Below are positions 36,202 to 45,330 of a stretch of DNA of 64,000 nucleotides, one piece after another. Position numbers and translations under genes: made by a program. The notes below the pieces were generated by a model. The model had not been told where the DNA came from. It saw only the letters and a program-made list of their open reading frames with translations, and searched no databases. Numbering within the stretch: the stretch's first letter is position 1; each line of letters opens with the position of its first letter. This DNA comes from Flammeovirgaceae bacterium (GTDB lineage Bacteria; Bacteroidota; Bacteroidia; Cytophagales; Cyclobacteriaceae), in contig JABMNK010000118.1 in the NCBI GenBank assembly GCA_013204595.1, positions 1-64,000 of the forward strand, written 5' to 3'.

Positions 36202-37708
36202 GGGTTAAGATTTCATCTAGGTATTCTCTATTATTGGCAAGGCGAGGGACTTTATTTTGACCGCCAAGCTTGCCTCTTCCTTTCATCCAATTATGAAAAA
36301 CGCCAGGATCTACCACATAGACGATGGGGCTAACTAGCGCGATATCTTTATGTCGTTTGGCATCATAATCAGAATTGATTTCTCGTAAGGTTTCATCGAG
36401 GATTTGGGTAAATCGATTGAGGTCATCTGGGCGGCGATGAAACTCAATGACCCATTCATGACAGCCTTTTTGACCCTTATTTAAATATCGAGGGCCCGCT
36501 GTGAAGTTACTTATTTCGGCCGCTGTTTTCATGCAAGCCACGGAAATGGCGTTTTCAGCGTTTTCTATCATGACCTCTTCCCCAAATGCATTTATAAAAT
36601 GTTTTGTTCTGCCGACAATTCTTATTCTATGGGGGTTTAACGAAGTGAACGTAATGGTATCGCCAATCCTATAACGCCATAAGCCAGCATTGGTGGTAAT
36701 GATCAACGCATAAATTTTGCCTATTTCAACACTGCTGATGTCTAATACCTTGGGATATTCGGAGTCTATTTCATGAAAGGGGATAAATTCATAGAAAATC
36801 CCATAATCAAGCATCAGTAGCATGTCTTTGCTATCTTTTTGATCTTGAATGCCAAAAAATCCCTCAGAGGCATTATAGGTTTCCAAATAATGCATTTTAT
36901 TACTAGGAATCAGTCTTTTGAATTGACTTTCGTAAGGGCCGAAAGCTACTGCACCGTGGAAAAACACTTCAAGATTTGGCCAAATATCCATTAGATTATC
37001 AGCGCCTTTGGCGGCAAGAATTTTTTCTAAAAGCACCATGGCCCACGTGGGGACGCCAGAAATACTCGTTACATTTTCATGGAGACAATTCTCTACCATT
37101 TTTTCGAGTTTGGCTTCCCATTCGTCCATCAAAGCAATTTCTAGACTTGGCGTTCTAACCAATTGTGCCCACCAGGGAAGATTGCTTATCAAAACAGCGG
37201 AAACGTCCCCATAGAAAGAATTGGCATTTTGATTAAGTTGATTGACTTGATGACTTCCGCCTATTACCAGGCTTTTGCCGGTGAACATTTTTGTGTCCTC
37301 ATAATTATTAAAGTAAAAGGACAACATGTCTTTACCGCCTTTGAGGTGGCAATCATTCAATGCCTCATTTGAAACGGGAATGAATTTACTGCGGGAATTG
37401 GTGGTACCTGATGACTTTGCAAACCATTTAATTTCAGTTGGCCATAAAACATTTTTTTCGCCATGCATGATACGGTCAATATAGGGAAATAGGTCTTGAT
37501 GGTTTTGAATAGGAAGTTGCTTCTGAAAATCACTTACGGATCGGATATTGCTAAAGCCAAACTTTTGCCCATAGACTGTCTTGGCCGCTTTGTTAATAAG
37601 CGATCCCATAAGTTCTGTTTGAACTTCATATGGATATTTCTGAAAGAGCTCAATTTGGTGAATTCTTTTTTTCATCATCCAGGTAAATATCGAATTGAAA
37701 AGCGCCAA
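36170..37708 (-). CDS. GH3 auxin-responsive promoter family protein
   Basis: A 512-residue adenylating enzyme of the plant GH3 superfamily. WFAKSSGTTNSRSKFIPVS is the ATP-binding segment, LETYNASEGFFGIQ and GLWRYRIGDTITFTS (Tyr/Arg/Asp motif) the rest of the adenylation site. Plant members conjugate amino acids to hormones. Bacteroidota members are widespread but their substrate is unknown. It sits 1 base after lptB in a recJ-lptB-GH3 run, and its 3' end overlaps the convergent RluA-family gene by 32 bases. A cell-surface or LPS-linked acyl role is conjecture from the neighbour only. Confidence 0.9.
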   Translation of the reverse strand: MALFNSIFTWMMKKRIHQIELFQKYPYEVQTELMGSLINKAAKTVYGQKFGFSNIRSVSDFQKQLPIQNHQDLFPYIDRIMHGEKNVLWPTEIKWFAKSSGTTNSRSKFIPVSNEALNDCHLKGGKDMLSFYFNNYEDTKMFTGKSLVIGGSHQVNQLNQNANSFYGDVSAVLISNLPWWAQLVRTPSLEIALMDEWEAKLEKMVENCLHENVTSISGVPTWAMVLLEKILAAKGADNLMDIWPNLEVFFHGAVAFGPYESQFKRLIPSNKMHYLETYNASEGFFGIQDQKDSKDMLLMLDYGIFYEFIPFHEIDSEYPKVLDISSVEIGKIYALIITTNAGLWRYRIGDTITFTSLNPHRIRIVGRTKHFINAFGEEVMIENAENAISVACMKTAAEISNFTAGPRYLNKGQKGCHEWVIEFHRRPDDLNRFTQILDETLREINSDYDAKRHKDIALVSPIVYVVDPGVFHNWMKGRGKLGGQNKVPRLANNREYLDEILTLIGHAHPPDN

Positions 37709-37709
37709 T

Positions 37710-38444
37710 TTATATTTTTCGTTTTAGCTCAAAATTTTTCCCTAGGTAAACGCGGCGTACTTGCTCATCGTTGGCAAGTTCTTCTGCGGTACCGGCCTTT
37801 AAGAGTTTGCCTTCAAACATCAGGTAGGCCCGATCGGTGATGGATAGCGTTTCGTTGACATTGTGATCGGTAATCAGAATGCCAATATTTTTTTCTTTTA
37901 GTCGTGCCACAATTCCTTGAATTTCCTCTACGGCAATGGGGTCAACCCCTGCGAACGGCTCATCTAATAAAACAAACTTAGGATTAACAGCCAAGGCTCT
38001 GGCGATTTCCGTACGTCTGCGTTCGCCTCCGGAAAGCACCATGCCAAGATTTTTCCGTACATGCGTGAGACTGAATTCTTCCAAGAGCGTTTCTAGTTTT
38101 TCTGATTGTTCTTTTTTGGAAAGGGTCGTCATTTCTAAAACAGCTAGGATGTTGTCTTCTACAGAGAGCTGTCTAAATACCGAGGCCTCTTGTGCCAGGT
38201 AGCCAATACCTTTTTTTGCACGACGGTACATGGCCAAGTGGGTGATGTCTTTATTATCTAAAAAGATTTTACCGTCATTTGGCTTGATCAGGCCCACAAT
38301 CATATAAAAAGAAGTGGTTTTCCCAGCCCCATTTGGGCCTAATAAACCTACTATTTCACCTTGTTTTACCGACACGCAGACGTCATTTACTACCTTTCGG
38401 CCCTTATATTTTTTTACAAGATTTTCGGCTCTCAATTCCATCAT
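37710..38444 (-). CDS. lptB: LPS export ABC transporter ATP-binding protein
   Basis: A 244-residue ABC ATPase for lipopolysaccharide transport from the inner membrane. Walker [21 protein letters not shown], signature [15 protein letters not shown], Walker [14 protein letters not shown] and switch His in [13 protein letters not shown] are all present, and [17 protein letters not shown] is the LptB-typical Q-loop. It acts with LptF/LptG, which are not in this window. It is 10 bases downstream of recJ and directly followed by the GH3 gene. Confidence 0.95.
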   Translation of the reverse strand: MMELRAENLVKKYKGRKVVNDVCVSVKQGEIVGLLGPNGAGKTTSFYMIVGLIKPNDGKIFLDNKDITHLAMYRRAKKGIGYLAQEASVFRQLSVEDNILAVLEMTTLSKKEQSEKLETLLEEFSLTHVRKNLGMVLSGGERRRTEIARALAVNPKFVLLDEPFAGVDPIAVEEIQGIVARLKEKNIGILITDHNVNETLSITDRAYLMFEGKLLKAGTAEELANDEQVRRVYLGKNFELKRKI

Positions 38445-38454
38445 AGCCTGTAAA

Positions 38455-40155
38455 TTAATTATAGTATTTAATATCCTTGATGATTAATTGAAGTCTTTTA
38501 TTTCCCCTGAAGTCGTTGAGCGAAATATGATAGGCGATTTGGAAAGTTTCTACTGCGCCGATGGCCGCGAACTGATCGCCAAAACCAAATCCAATGGCGT
38601 CAAATTTGACTTCTGATGATGAATGTCCGATTTCGATTTTTAAATGTTTTTCTTTAATTAGGGTGGGCGGTTTTGCGAGCCGTACGTTTTCGGTAATAAA
38701 GACGGGTTGCATATTTGCAGGACCAAAGGGTTCCATTTGAGTCAGGATATTGAAATTTTTAAAATTAATAAATGAAAGAGCTACAATTGAATCCACCATT
38801 AATTTTTGTGTTTGCGACTCGAGATCAATTGTACTGGCCACGACCTGCTCAAATTTTTCTTGAAAGTGTGGGACGTTGGTTAAGGCCAGTGACATACCTG
38901 CGGCGTGGGCATGGCCTCCATATTGAATAAGTAGATCAGCACATTGCCCAATGGCCTGATGTACGTCAAAGCCATCTACTGATCGAGCAGAACCAGTCGC
39001 TACGCCGTTACTCTCGGTGAGTATAATGGTGGGACGATAATATTTTTCAATACACCGAGAAGCGACAATTCCTACGATCCCCTTGTGCCAATTGGGATCA
39101 AATAGTACGGTGCTTTTTGCTTGATCAGCTATCGTTTCCTGAATCATTTGTAAGGCAGATTCGGTTATAGATTGATCGACATCTTTGCGTTGGTTATTGA
39201 CTTGATTTAATCCGTTTGAGAAGGATTCTAGCTGCTCGGGATCTTGGCAAATCAATAGTTGAACTGATTCGGATGCATGGCGCATTCGACCGGCGGCATT
39301 TATTCTAGGTCCGATATAAAAAACCACGTCCGAAATGCTTATCGGACTTTTGATTCCGGCAATTTTAATTAGGGAAGCGAGACTTAGGTTGGGATCTTGG
39401 TTTAATTTCCGCATACCAAAATAAGCCAAAATACGATTTTCACCGATGATCGGCACGATATCTGATCCTATGCTTACCGCGACGAGGTCTAGATATTGGT
39501 AGAGGATGCTTAAGTCGATGGTATTTTGAAGACAAAATCCCTGCAATAATTTAAACCCTACCCCGCATCCACTAAGTTCCTTAAAGGGATAGGGGCAATC
39601 CGACCTCTTGGGGTCCAATATGGCTAGGGCATCAGGAAGTTCAGGCCCAGGAATATGGTGGTCGCAAATGATAAGATCAACGTTCAATTTTTTGGCTAAA
39701 CTGGCCATTTTATTGGCGCGAATACCACAATCCAACGCAATCACCAGGTGACAACCAGTGGACGCAGCATGATTGATTCCCTTTTCAGAAATGCCATAAC
39801 CCTCGGTATAACGATCCGGAATATAAAATTCGATGTTTTGGGTGAATTTTTTTAGAAATAAATACATAACAGAGACCGCTGTGGTCCCGTCCACATCATA
39901 GTCTCCATAGATCAAAATCTTTTCTTGATGGGCAAGGGCTTGAGAGAGTCTGTTTACCGCAAGATCCATGTCTTTCATTAAGAAGGGATCATGGAGGCTT
40001 TCTAAGGAGGGCCTAAAAAAAGTACGTGCCCCTTCAAAGGTTTCAATTCCTCGTTGGATCAATATACTCCCAATTATGGGATCAATATTTAGTTCTGCGC
40101 TGAGCGCCTTGGCTTTTGCGGGATCAGCAGCGGTGTGTACCCATTTTCTCTGCAT
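38455..40155 (-). CDS. recJ: Single-stranded-DNA-specific exonuclease RecJ
   Basis: A 566-residue DHH-family nuclease. [20 protein letters not shown] is motif [15 protein letters not shown] motif [16 protein letters not shown] motif III (the DHH), and [17 protein letters not shown] the next. Asp and His in these bind catalytic metals. [13 protein letters not shown] is the DHHA1 segment. It digests 5' single-stranded DNA in recombination and mismatch repair. It leads recJ-lptB-GH3. Confidence 0.97.
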   Translation of the reverse strand: MQRKWVHTAADPAKAKALSAELNIDPIIGSILIQRGIETFEGARTFFRPSLESLHDPFLMKDMDLAVNRLSQALAHQEKILIYGDYDVDGTTAVSVMYLFLKKFTQNIEFYIPDRYTEGYGISEKGINHAASTGCHLVIALDCGIRANKMASLAKKLNVDLIICDHHIPGPELPDALAILDPKRSDCPYPFKELSGCGVGFKLLQGFCLQNTIDLSILYQYLDLVAVSIGSDIVPIIGENRILAYFGMRKLNQDPNLSLASLIKIAGIKSPISISDVVFYIGPRINAAGRMRHASESVQLLICQDPEQLESFSNGLNQVNNQRKDVDQSITESALQMIQETIADQAKSTVLFDPNWHKGIVGIVASRCIEKYYRPTIILTESNGVATGSARSVDGFDVHQAIGQCADLLIQYGGHAHAAGMSLALTNVPHFQEKFEQVVASTIDLESQTQKLMVDSIVALSFINFKNFNILTQMEPFGPANMQPVFITENVRLAKPPTLIKEKHLKIEIGHSSSEVKFDAIGFGFGDQFAAIGAVETFQIAYHISLNDFRGNKRLQLIIKDIKYYN

Positions 40156-40260
40156 ATAGATTCAATTATACGAATTATGTTCAGTAATCTCCGATAAAAA
40201 GTAATGAACTCGCCATGCCATGTTACAAATGATCATTATTTTAACGAAATTTAAAAAATT

Positions 40261-40911
40261 ATGGAAATTCCAATCAATCAAATCGGAAATTTTATTGCCA
40301 TTGCACATGTTAACGGGTCTCGTTGGAAGTTTACGCTCCATGCGGCACATGTAAGCGTCGAGGATCTAGATGAGATGACGGTAAAGGAGTTGGCAAAAGG
40401 AGCCGGATATGACACGGAGCTATTGCCTTCTTTGTTTACCTATAGAGAAATATTATGGCAACCGAACGTCTTCAAAGAGTCCCGCCAATGCTTACCTGCC
40501 ATTCGCATCTTTAAAGCGTTCTGTGATGAAAAGGCTCAGGAGTATGAGCTGACCAAATCTAAACCCAATCAAATTTATAGCGCATTGCTTAAGGGACTTT
40601 CTGAAAACTGCGAGAAGGCGGTGAAAGACATTGAGAAAAAACGGCAACCAGAAAGTTTGAACAGTATTTTGAAAGAATTTAGAAAGCGGTGTTTCCCTAT
40701 TATTAAATTTTTTATAGATCATCCACAAAATCGAGGGAATTATCATCAAGAAGCGATGAATCGCTTGAACTATGCTATTAAGATTTCGATCATTGATTTT
40801 CATAGTCATTTTACAGAATTTAAGGAACCTTTTTGGCGTCTTCATGAAGAGAAACCAACTGATTTGAAAGAAAAAGTAGTTCGTAAAGCAAAGGATGTCT
40901 TGATTGATTGA
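40261..40911 (+). CDS. Uncharacterised protein, about 216 aa
   Basis: A soluble, helix-rich protein with no signal peptide, domain or motif that I recognise. It is Lys/Glu/Phe rich, with helical text throughout (KPNQIYSALLKGLSENCEKA, KRQPESLNSILKEFRKRCFP, YHQEAMNRLNYAIKISIIDF). It starts at ATG 40261, 105 bases from the divergent recJ. Its stop is 80 bases from the next gene. It might be lineage-specific. Nothing in the sequence points to a function. Confidence 0.65.
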   Translation: MEIPINQIGNFIAIAHVNGSRWKFTLHAAHVSVEDLDEMTVKELAKGAGYDTELLPSLFTYREILWQPNVFKESRQCLPAIRIFKAFCDEKAQEYELTKSKPNQIYSALLKGLSENCEKAVKDIEKKRQPESLNSILKEFRKRCFPIIKFFIDHPQNRGNYHQEAMNRLNYAIKISIIDFHSHFTEFKEPFWRLHEEKPTDLKEKVVRKAKDVLID

Positions 40912-40991
40912 TATTATTGTGGAGCGATCTTTTTGATGCGCAACTTTTTAAGAATCATTTCTGTTACACAGTAATCATGAGCAATTAACTC

Positions 40992-41570
40992 TTGGAAAAA
41001 AAGCACAATAAAATCAAATTTTTAGCTAAAAATTTGGCACGAGGTTTTTTTTGGCTGGCCATCATGTTAGGGGCGTATTTTTTTGTTCAAAAGCATTTTG
41101 GTTTCGATCTTAAGGAATTGTTGGGTCCGTTCTATGAAAATACAGCAGCGATTTATCTTATATTTTTGATATCTGAAACGGTTTTTGGCATCATTCCGCC
41201 TGAATTTTTTATGTTTTGGGCGGTTCGCCCTGGAATCATGGAACTGTATGCGCAGCATGTGGCGGCATTAATGCTTGTTTCTTATTGTGCGGGTATCGTG
41301 GGGTTTTTTATAGGATCGAAATTTGGAGGCACGCGATTTTATAGATATCTGCGAAGAACCTATCTGGGAAAGGTTGAATCTTATTTTAATGAATATGGAG
41401 GGTTTTTGATTGTTGTAGCGGCGGTAACGCCAATTCCTTTTTCAGGGGTTTGCATATTGATAGGCGCCGTAAATTATAATTTCAAGAAATTTTTATGGAT
41501 TTCTTTGACTAGGTTTTTAAGATTTATTGTATACGCCGCCATTATTTGGGAGGCAAATTCGTTAAGTTAA
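40992..41570 (+). CDS. VTT/SNARE-associated (DedA-like) membrane protein
   Basis: A 192-residue inner-membrane protein starting at TTG (40992). About four to five membrane segments are visible, with the VTT-type core FGIIPPEFFMFWAVRPGI, then SYCAGIVGFFIGSKFGGTRF followed by YRYLRRTYLGK and VVAAVTPIPFSGVCILIGAV. The re-entrant, Pro-containing segments are typical of the DedA/VTT superfamily, some members of which flip lipids. The TAA stop is directly followed by the hemH ATG (TAAATG), so the two genes are coupled. Confidence 0.85.
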   Translation: MEKKHNKIKFLAKNLARGFFWLAIMLGAYFFVQKHFGFDLKELLGPFYENTAAIYLIFLISETVFGIIPPEFFMFWAVRPGIMELYAQHVAALMLVSYCAGIVGFFIGSKFGGTRFYRYLRRTYLGKVESYFNEYGGFLIVVAAVTPIPFSGVCILIGAVNYNFKKFLWISLTRFLRFIVYAAIIWEANSLS

Positions 41571-42578
41571 ATGAGTAAAAAAGGCATTTTATTGGTCAAT
41601 TTGGGAACGCCTGATTCTACCAAAGTTTCAGATGTGAGGAAGTACCTACGAGAATTTTTGATGGACAAACGAGTGGTAGATATTCCGTTTTTATTCAGAT
41701 GGATCCTGGTCAATTTGATTATCGCTATTTTTCGGGCACCTAAATCGGCAGCAGAATATAGAAAACTGTTTACCGAGCGAGGATCCCCACTAAAATTTTA
41801 TACTGATGATCTGACCAAATTGGTTCAGCAAAAATTATCATCTGAATATGTAGTGGAGTTCGCTATGAGATACCAAAGCCCTTCGATAGAAAGTGCTCTA
41901 GATAGATTAAGCGCACATAATGTGTCGGAAATACAAGTCATTCCTTTGTTTCCTCAGTATGCGTCGGCCTCTACGGGATCTGTAATAGACAAGGTGATGG
42001 AACTGACCAAGAAATGGCAAATCATTCCTAATATCAGTTTTGTGTCTCAATTTTTTGATCATCCCCTTTTGATCGAAACAATTGCCGATCAGGCACAACC
42101 GTTTTTAGAAGCCAATACTTACGATCATTATGTCTTTAGCTACCATGGCCTGCCGGAACGACAGATAAAAAAGGGATCGGTAGGGTCGCATTGCAAATTG
42201 GGTGCTTGTTGTGAAAGTTACGGACCCAAAAACCAATTTTGTTACCGTGCTCAGTGTTTTCAAACTACGCGACTTATTGCGGCAAAACTAGGGATTTCAG
42301 CGGCAGATTATACTGTTTGCTTTCAAAGTCGCCTAGGTAGGGACGAATGGATAAAGCCTTATACTGATGAACGATTAGTAAAACTTGCGCAAACAGGTAA
42401 GAAACGGATACTGGCTTTTTCGCCGGCATTTGTATCCGATTGCCTTGAGACAACCGTCGAGGTAGGAGAAACCTACCATGAAGACTTCACTAAGGCAGGG
42501 GGTGTTCAATGGGATTTGGTGCCTTCTTTGAATACAGAGGAGAAGTGGGTCGCCTGTTTGGTGGATCTGATCCGCTAA
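41571..42578 (+). CDS. hemH: Ferrochelatase
   Basis: A 335-residue enzyme that inserts Fe2+ into protoporphyrin IX, the last step of haem synthesis. GILLVNLGTPDSTKVSDVRK opens it, VFSYHGLPERQIKKG holds the catalytic His (about 193), CFQSRLGRDEWIKPYT and AFSPAFVSDCLETTVEVGET are the further signatures. A Cys-rich stretch (C208, C213, C214, C224, C229, C250) is present near the middle, as in ferrochelatases that carry an iron-sulfur cluster. Whether a cluster is bound is an inference. It is coupled to the upstream VTT gene. Confidence 0.96.
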   Translation: MSKKGILLVNLGTPDSTKVSDVRKYLREFLMDKRVVDIPFLFRWILVNLIIAIFRAPKSAAEYRKLFTERGSPLKFYTDDLTKLVQQKLSSEYVVEFAMRYQSPSIESALDRLSAHNVSEIQVIPLFPQYASASTGSVIDKVMELTKKWQIIPNISFVSQFFDHPLLIETIADQAQPFLEANTYDHYVFSYHGLPERQIKKGSVGSHCKLGACCESYGPKNQFCYRAQCFQTTRLIAAKLGISAADYTVCFQSRLGRDEWIKPYTDERLVKLAQTGKKRILAFSPAFVSDCLETTVEVGETYHEDFTKAGGVQWDLVPSLNTEEKWVACLVDLIR

Positions 42579-42639
42579 CGTTAGCTGTAGGAATCACTAG
42601 AACAGTTGAATTGATGTTAAATTCCGTTATATTACTTTT

Positions 42640-44154
42640 ATGAGAATAGTTATCCTTGTCTTTGTGACATTTTTTTTTGGTCAGTTAAAGGCCCAACCGG
42701 CGATCAAGATTTTTGAAAATTATCTTTCGGCTCACGGCCCACAGATTGTCTCCGATTATGTGACCTTGCTTTCCATACCCAACGTAGCTAATGATCTGGT
42801 CAACATCAATCGGAATGCTGACTATCTGGTGAATCAATTGAATCAGAGAGGTGTGGAGACCCAACTTTTAACCATAGACGGCGTTCCTCCTATTGTATAT
42901 GGGTATTTGCCAGGAAAGAACGCCAAAAGGACGATAGCACTGTACGTTCATTACGATGGTCAACCGGTGGATAAAACGCGCTGGGCACATGATCCTTGGG
43001 ATCCCAAATTGTACGACAAGGCCATGGTAGACGGGGGTCAACCGATTCCTTTTCCTGTATCGGGAACTTTAATTGATCCTGAGAATCGTATTTATGCTCG
43101 ATCGACGGGTGATGATAAGGCCCCGATCATTTCCATATTGGCGGCCTTAGATGCCATTAAAGAACAAGGATTGACGCTTACCTCCAATTTTGTTTTTTTC
43201 TTTGAAGGTCAGGAAGAGGCAGGTTCACCACAATTAAGAACGTATTTGGAAAAATATTCAACCTTATTGGATCAGGTGGACTTGTGGATGTTTTGTGATG
43301 GCCCCGTACATCAATCGAGACGGCCTCAATTGGTCTTCGGTGTGCGTGGCGTTACCGGGTTTGAGGTGACCGTGTACGGATCGAATAGGTCTTTGCATAG
43401 CGGACATTATGGAAATTGGGCGCCGGTTCCAGGCCAGATGATTTCCACTTTGATTGCAAGTATGAAAGACGCCAATGGCAATGTGATTATTAAGGGATTT
43501 TATGACGATGTCGCACCCTTAAGTACTTATGAGATTGAGGCTATGGCGAATATTCCTCAAATAGACGTCGAGTTGCGGCGAGAATTGGGGCTGAACGATA
43601 CGGAAGGTACGGAATCGTTGTATGAACGTTTATTGTACCCGTCTTTGACCATTAAGGGGCTTAGTAGTGGCAATGTGGGAGCTCAAGCAGCGAATGTTAT
43701 CCCTGACATTGCGACGGCAGCTATAGGGGTAAGATTGGTCAAGGGGAATGATCCTGAAAAGATGGTGGATTTAGTGGAGCGACACATAGAGAGCCAAGGA
43801 TATCACATCGTACGCAATGATCCGGACCAAGCAACTAGGCTTGCCTATCCCAAGATTGCCAAAATTACCCGAGAGGAGGGGTACCCAGCAGCAAGGACTT
43901 CTATGACCAATCCTTTTGCGCAGCAAGTGGTTGCTAGAGTAAAGGATGTTGCCGGACAGGATTTAATCCTTTTGCCTACTTTGGGGGGCTCTTTGCCGCT
44001 TTATTTATTTACGGATGTTTTGAAAAAGCCAGCCATAGTGGTGCCTATTGCCAATCATGACAATAATCAGCATGCGGCTAACGAAAACATCAGGATTGAA
44101 AATCTTTGGTATGGTGTTAAATTGATGGGGGCGATAATGACGATGAATCCCTAG
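42640..44154 (+). CDS. M20 family metallopeptidase, exported
   Basis: A 504-residue zinc peptidase with a signal peptide (MRIVILVFVTFFFGQLKAQ), hence periplasmic or secreted. Metal and catalytic motifs are visible: ALYVHYDGQPVDKTRW (His), YARSTGDDKAPIISIL (bridging Asp), FFFEGQEEAGSP (Glu pair), HSGHYGNWAPVPGQMI, and ANHDNNQHAANENIRI (last His). M20 dimerisation-domain text lies between. It would cleave dipeptides or similar substrates as an amino- or carboxypeptidase, and the exact specificity is unknown. It is monocistronic and convergent with the desulfurase gene, 14 bases apart. Confidence 0.92.
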   Translation: MRIVILVFVTFFFGQLKAQPAIKIFENYLSAHGPQIVSDYVTLLSIPNVANDLVNINRNADYLVNQLNQRGVETQLLTIDGVPPIVYGYLPGKNAKRTIALYVHYDGQPVDKTRWAHDPWDPKLYDKAMVDGGQPIPFPVSGTLIDPENRIYARSTGDDKAPIISILAALDAIKEQGLTLTSNFVFFFEGQEEAGSPQLRTYLEKYSTLLDQVDLWMFCDGPVHQSRRPQLVFGVRGVTGFEVTVYGSNRSLHSGHYGNWAPVPGQMISTLIASMKDANGNVIIKGFYDDVAPLSTYEIEAMANIPQIDVELRRELGLNDTEGTESLYERLLYPSLTIKGLSSGNVGAQAANVIPDIATAAIGVRLVKGNDPEKMVDLVERHIESQGYHIVRNDPDQATRLAYPKIAKITREEGYPAARTSMTNPFAQQVVARVKDVAGQDLILLPTLGGSLPLYLFTDVLKKPAIVVPIANHDNNQHAANENIRIENLWYGVKLMGAIMTMNP

Positions 44155-44168
44155 GAACCCTCCAATAC

Positions 44169-45308
44169 TTAGTTAAGGACTATTAGTTCGTGGAGCTTTG
44201 CAACTGTGTAATCAACTTCTTCTATAGTATTGTATTTACAAAATGAAAATCTAATGGCGGGCCGATTAGAATCTCTATCTAAGACGGCAAGTACGTGAGA
44301 GCCAATATTTGAACCACTTGAACAGGCGCCTCCACCAGAGGCAGAAATCCCGGCAATATCCAAATTAAAAAGGAGCATTTCATTATGTGGGGTTGGTGGC
44401 AGACAAACATTCAATACGGTATAAAGGCTGTTTTCAATTTCAGCGCATTTCCCATTAAACTGAACATCTGCGATCTTATTTTTCAGTTTATTAATCATGT
44501 ATTTTTTGATGCCTTTGATGTATTGGGTCTGCTGATCCATTTCAGTGTAGGCAATTTCCAATGCTTTGGCCAAGCCTACAATGCCATAAACATTTTCTGT
44601 CCCACCCCTCATATTTCTTTCTTGCGCACCGCCATGAATGAAAGGGTCAATTTTATTTCGGTAATTCACGTACAAAAACCCAATACCTTTTGGCCCATTA
44701 AATTTATGAGCAGATCCAACTAAAAAATCCACGGGAAGGTTAGATAAATCGTGGGGTAAATGGCCCATTGTTTGAACCGTATCTGTATGAAACAGGGCAC
44801 CATAGCTATGAGCCATTTTCCCGATTTGTTGCAGATCAATGAGGTTACCAATTTCATTGTTCCCATGCATTAGCGTGACCAATGTTTTGTTAGCAGGCAG
44901 TTTTAGGAGTGTTTCTAGATTGTCCAAATCAATACATCCGTTTTTGTCCAAGGCCACGAAACTTACTTTTATCGCCTTTAATTTGGCCAATAACTCTACG
45001 GTATGTAATACCGCGTGGTGCTCAATTTTTGAGGTGATAATGTGGTCGACCCCTAGGGTTTCTACACATCCGAAAATAGCTGTATTATCCGCTTCTGTTC
45101 CGCCAGAGGTAAAAAAGATTTCTGAGGGGGATGTTTTAAGTAGTGAGGCGACTTTGCTTCGGGCACGTTCTACGTAGGACCGGACCTCCCTGCCATGACC
45201 ATGGATAGAAGAGGGGTTGCCAAAAAAATCCGTCATGAGCGGTTTCATGACTTCAAACACGAGGGGATCTAATGGCGTTGTAGCCGCATTGTCCAAATAT
45301 ACTTTCAT
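44169..45308 (-). CDS. Cysteine desulfurase (IscS/NifS-like)
   Basis: A 379-residue class-V PLP enzyme. MKVYLDNAATTPLDPLVFEV opens it, TLVTLMHGNNEIGNLIDLQQ is typical, and FLVGSAHKFNGPKGIGFLYV holds the cofactor Lys. ASGGGACSSGSN carries the active-site Cys that carries the persulfide. It supplies sulfur for iron-sulfur clusters and thio-nucleosides. No SufBCD or IscU gene is next to it. It lies 22 bases downstream of glmM on the same strand. Confidence 0.94.
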   Translation of the reverse strand: MKVYLDNAATTPLDPLVFEVMKPLMTDFFGNPSSIHGHGREVRSYVERARSKVASLLKTSPSEIFFTSGGTEADNTAIFGCVETLGVDHIITSKIEHHAVLHTVELLAKLKAIKVSFVALDKNGCIDLDNLETLLKLPANKTLVTLMHGNNEIGNLIDLQQIGKMAHSYGALFHTDTVQTMGHLPHDLSNLPVDFLVGSAHKFNGPKGIGFLYVNYRNKIDPFIHGGAQERNMRGGTENVYGIVGLAKALEIAYTEMDQQTQYIKGIKKYMINKLKNKIADVQFNGKCAEIENSLYTVLNVCLPPTPHNEMLLFNLDIAGISASGGGACSSGSNIGSHVLAVLDRDSNRPAIRFSFCKYNTIEEVDYTVAKLHELIVLN

Positions 45309-45330
45309 TTTTCAGGCTTAATTTACAACA

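Noticed and set aside
42574-42585. 12-base palindrome GCTAACGTTAGC at the hemH stop
   Set aside because: It includes the stop codon and has no T-run or matching copy elsewhere, so it is likely chance.
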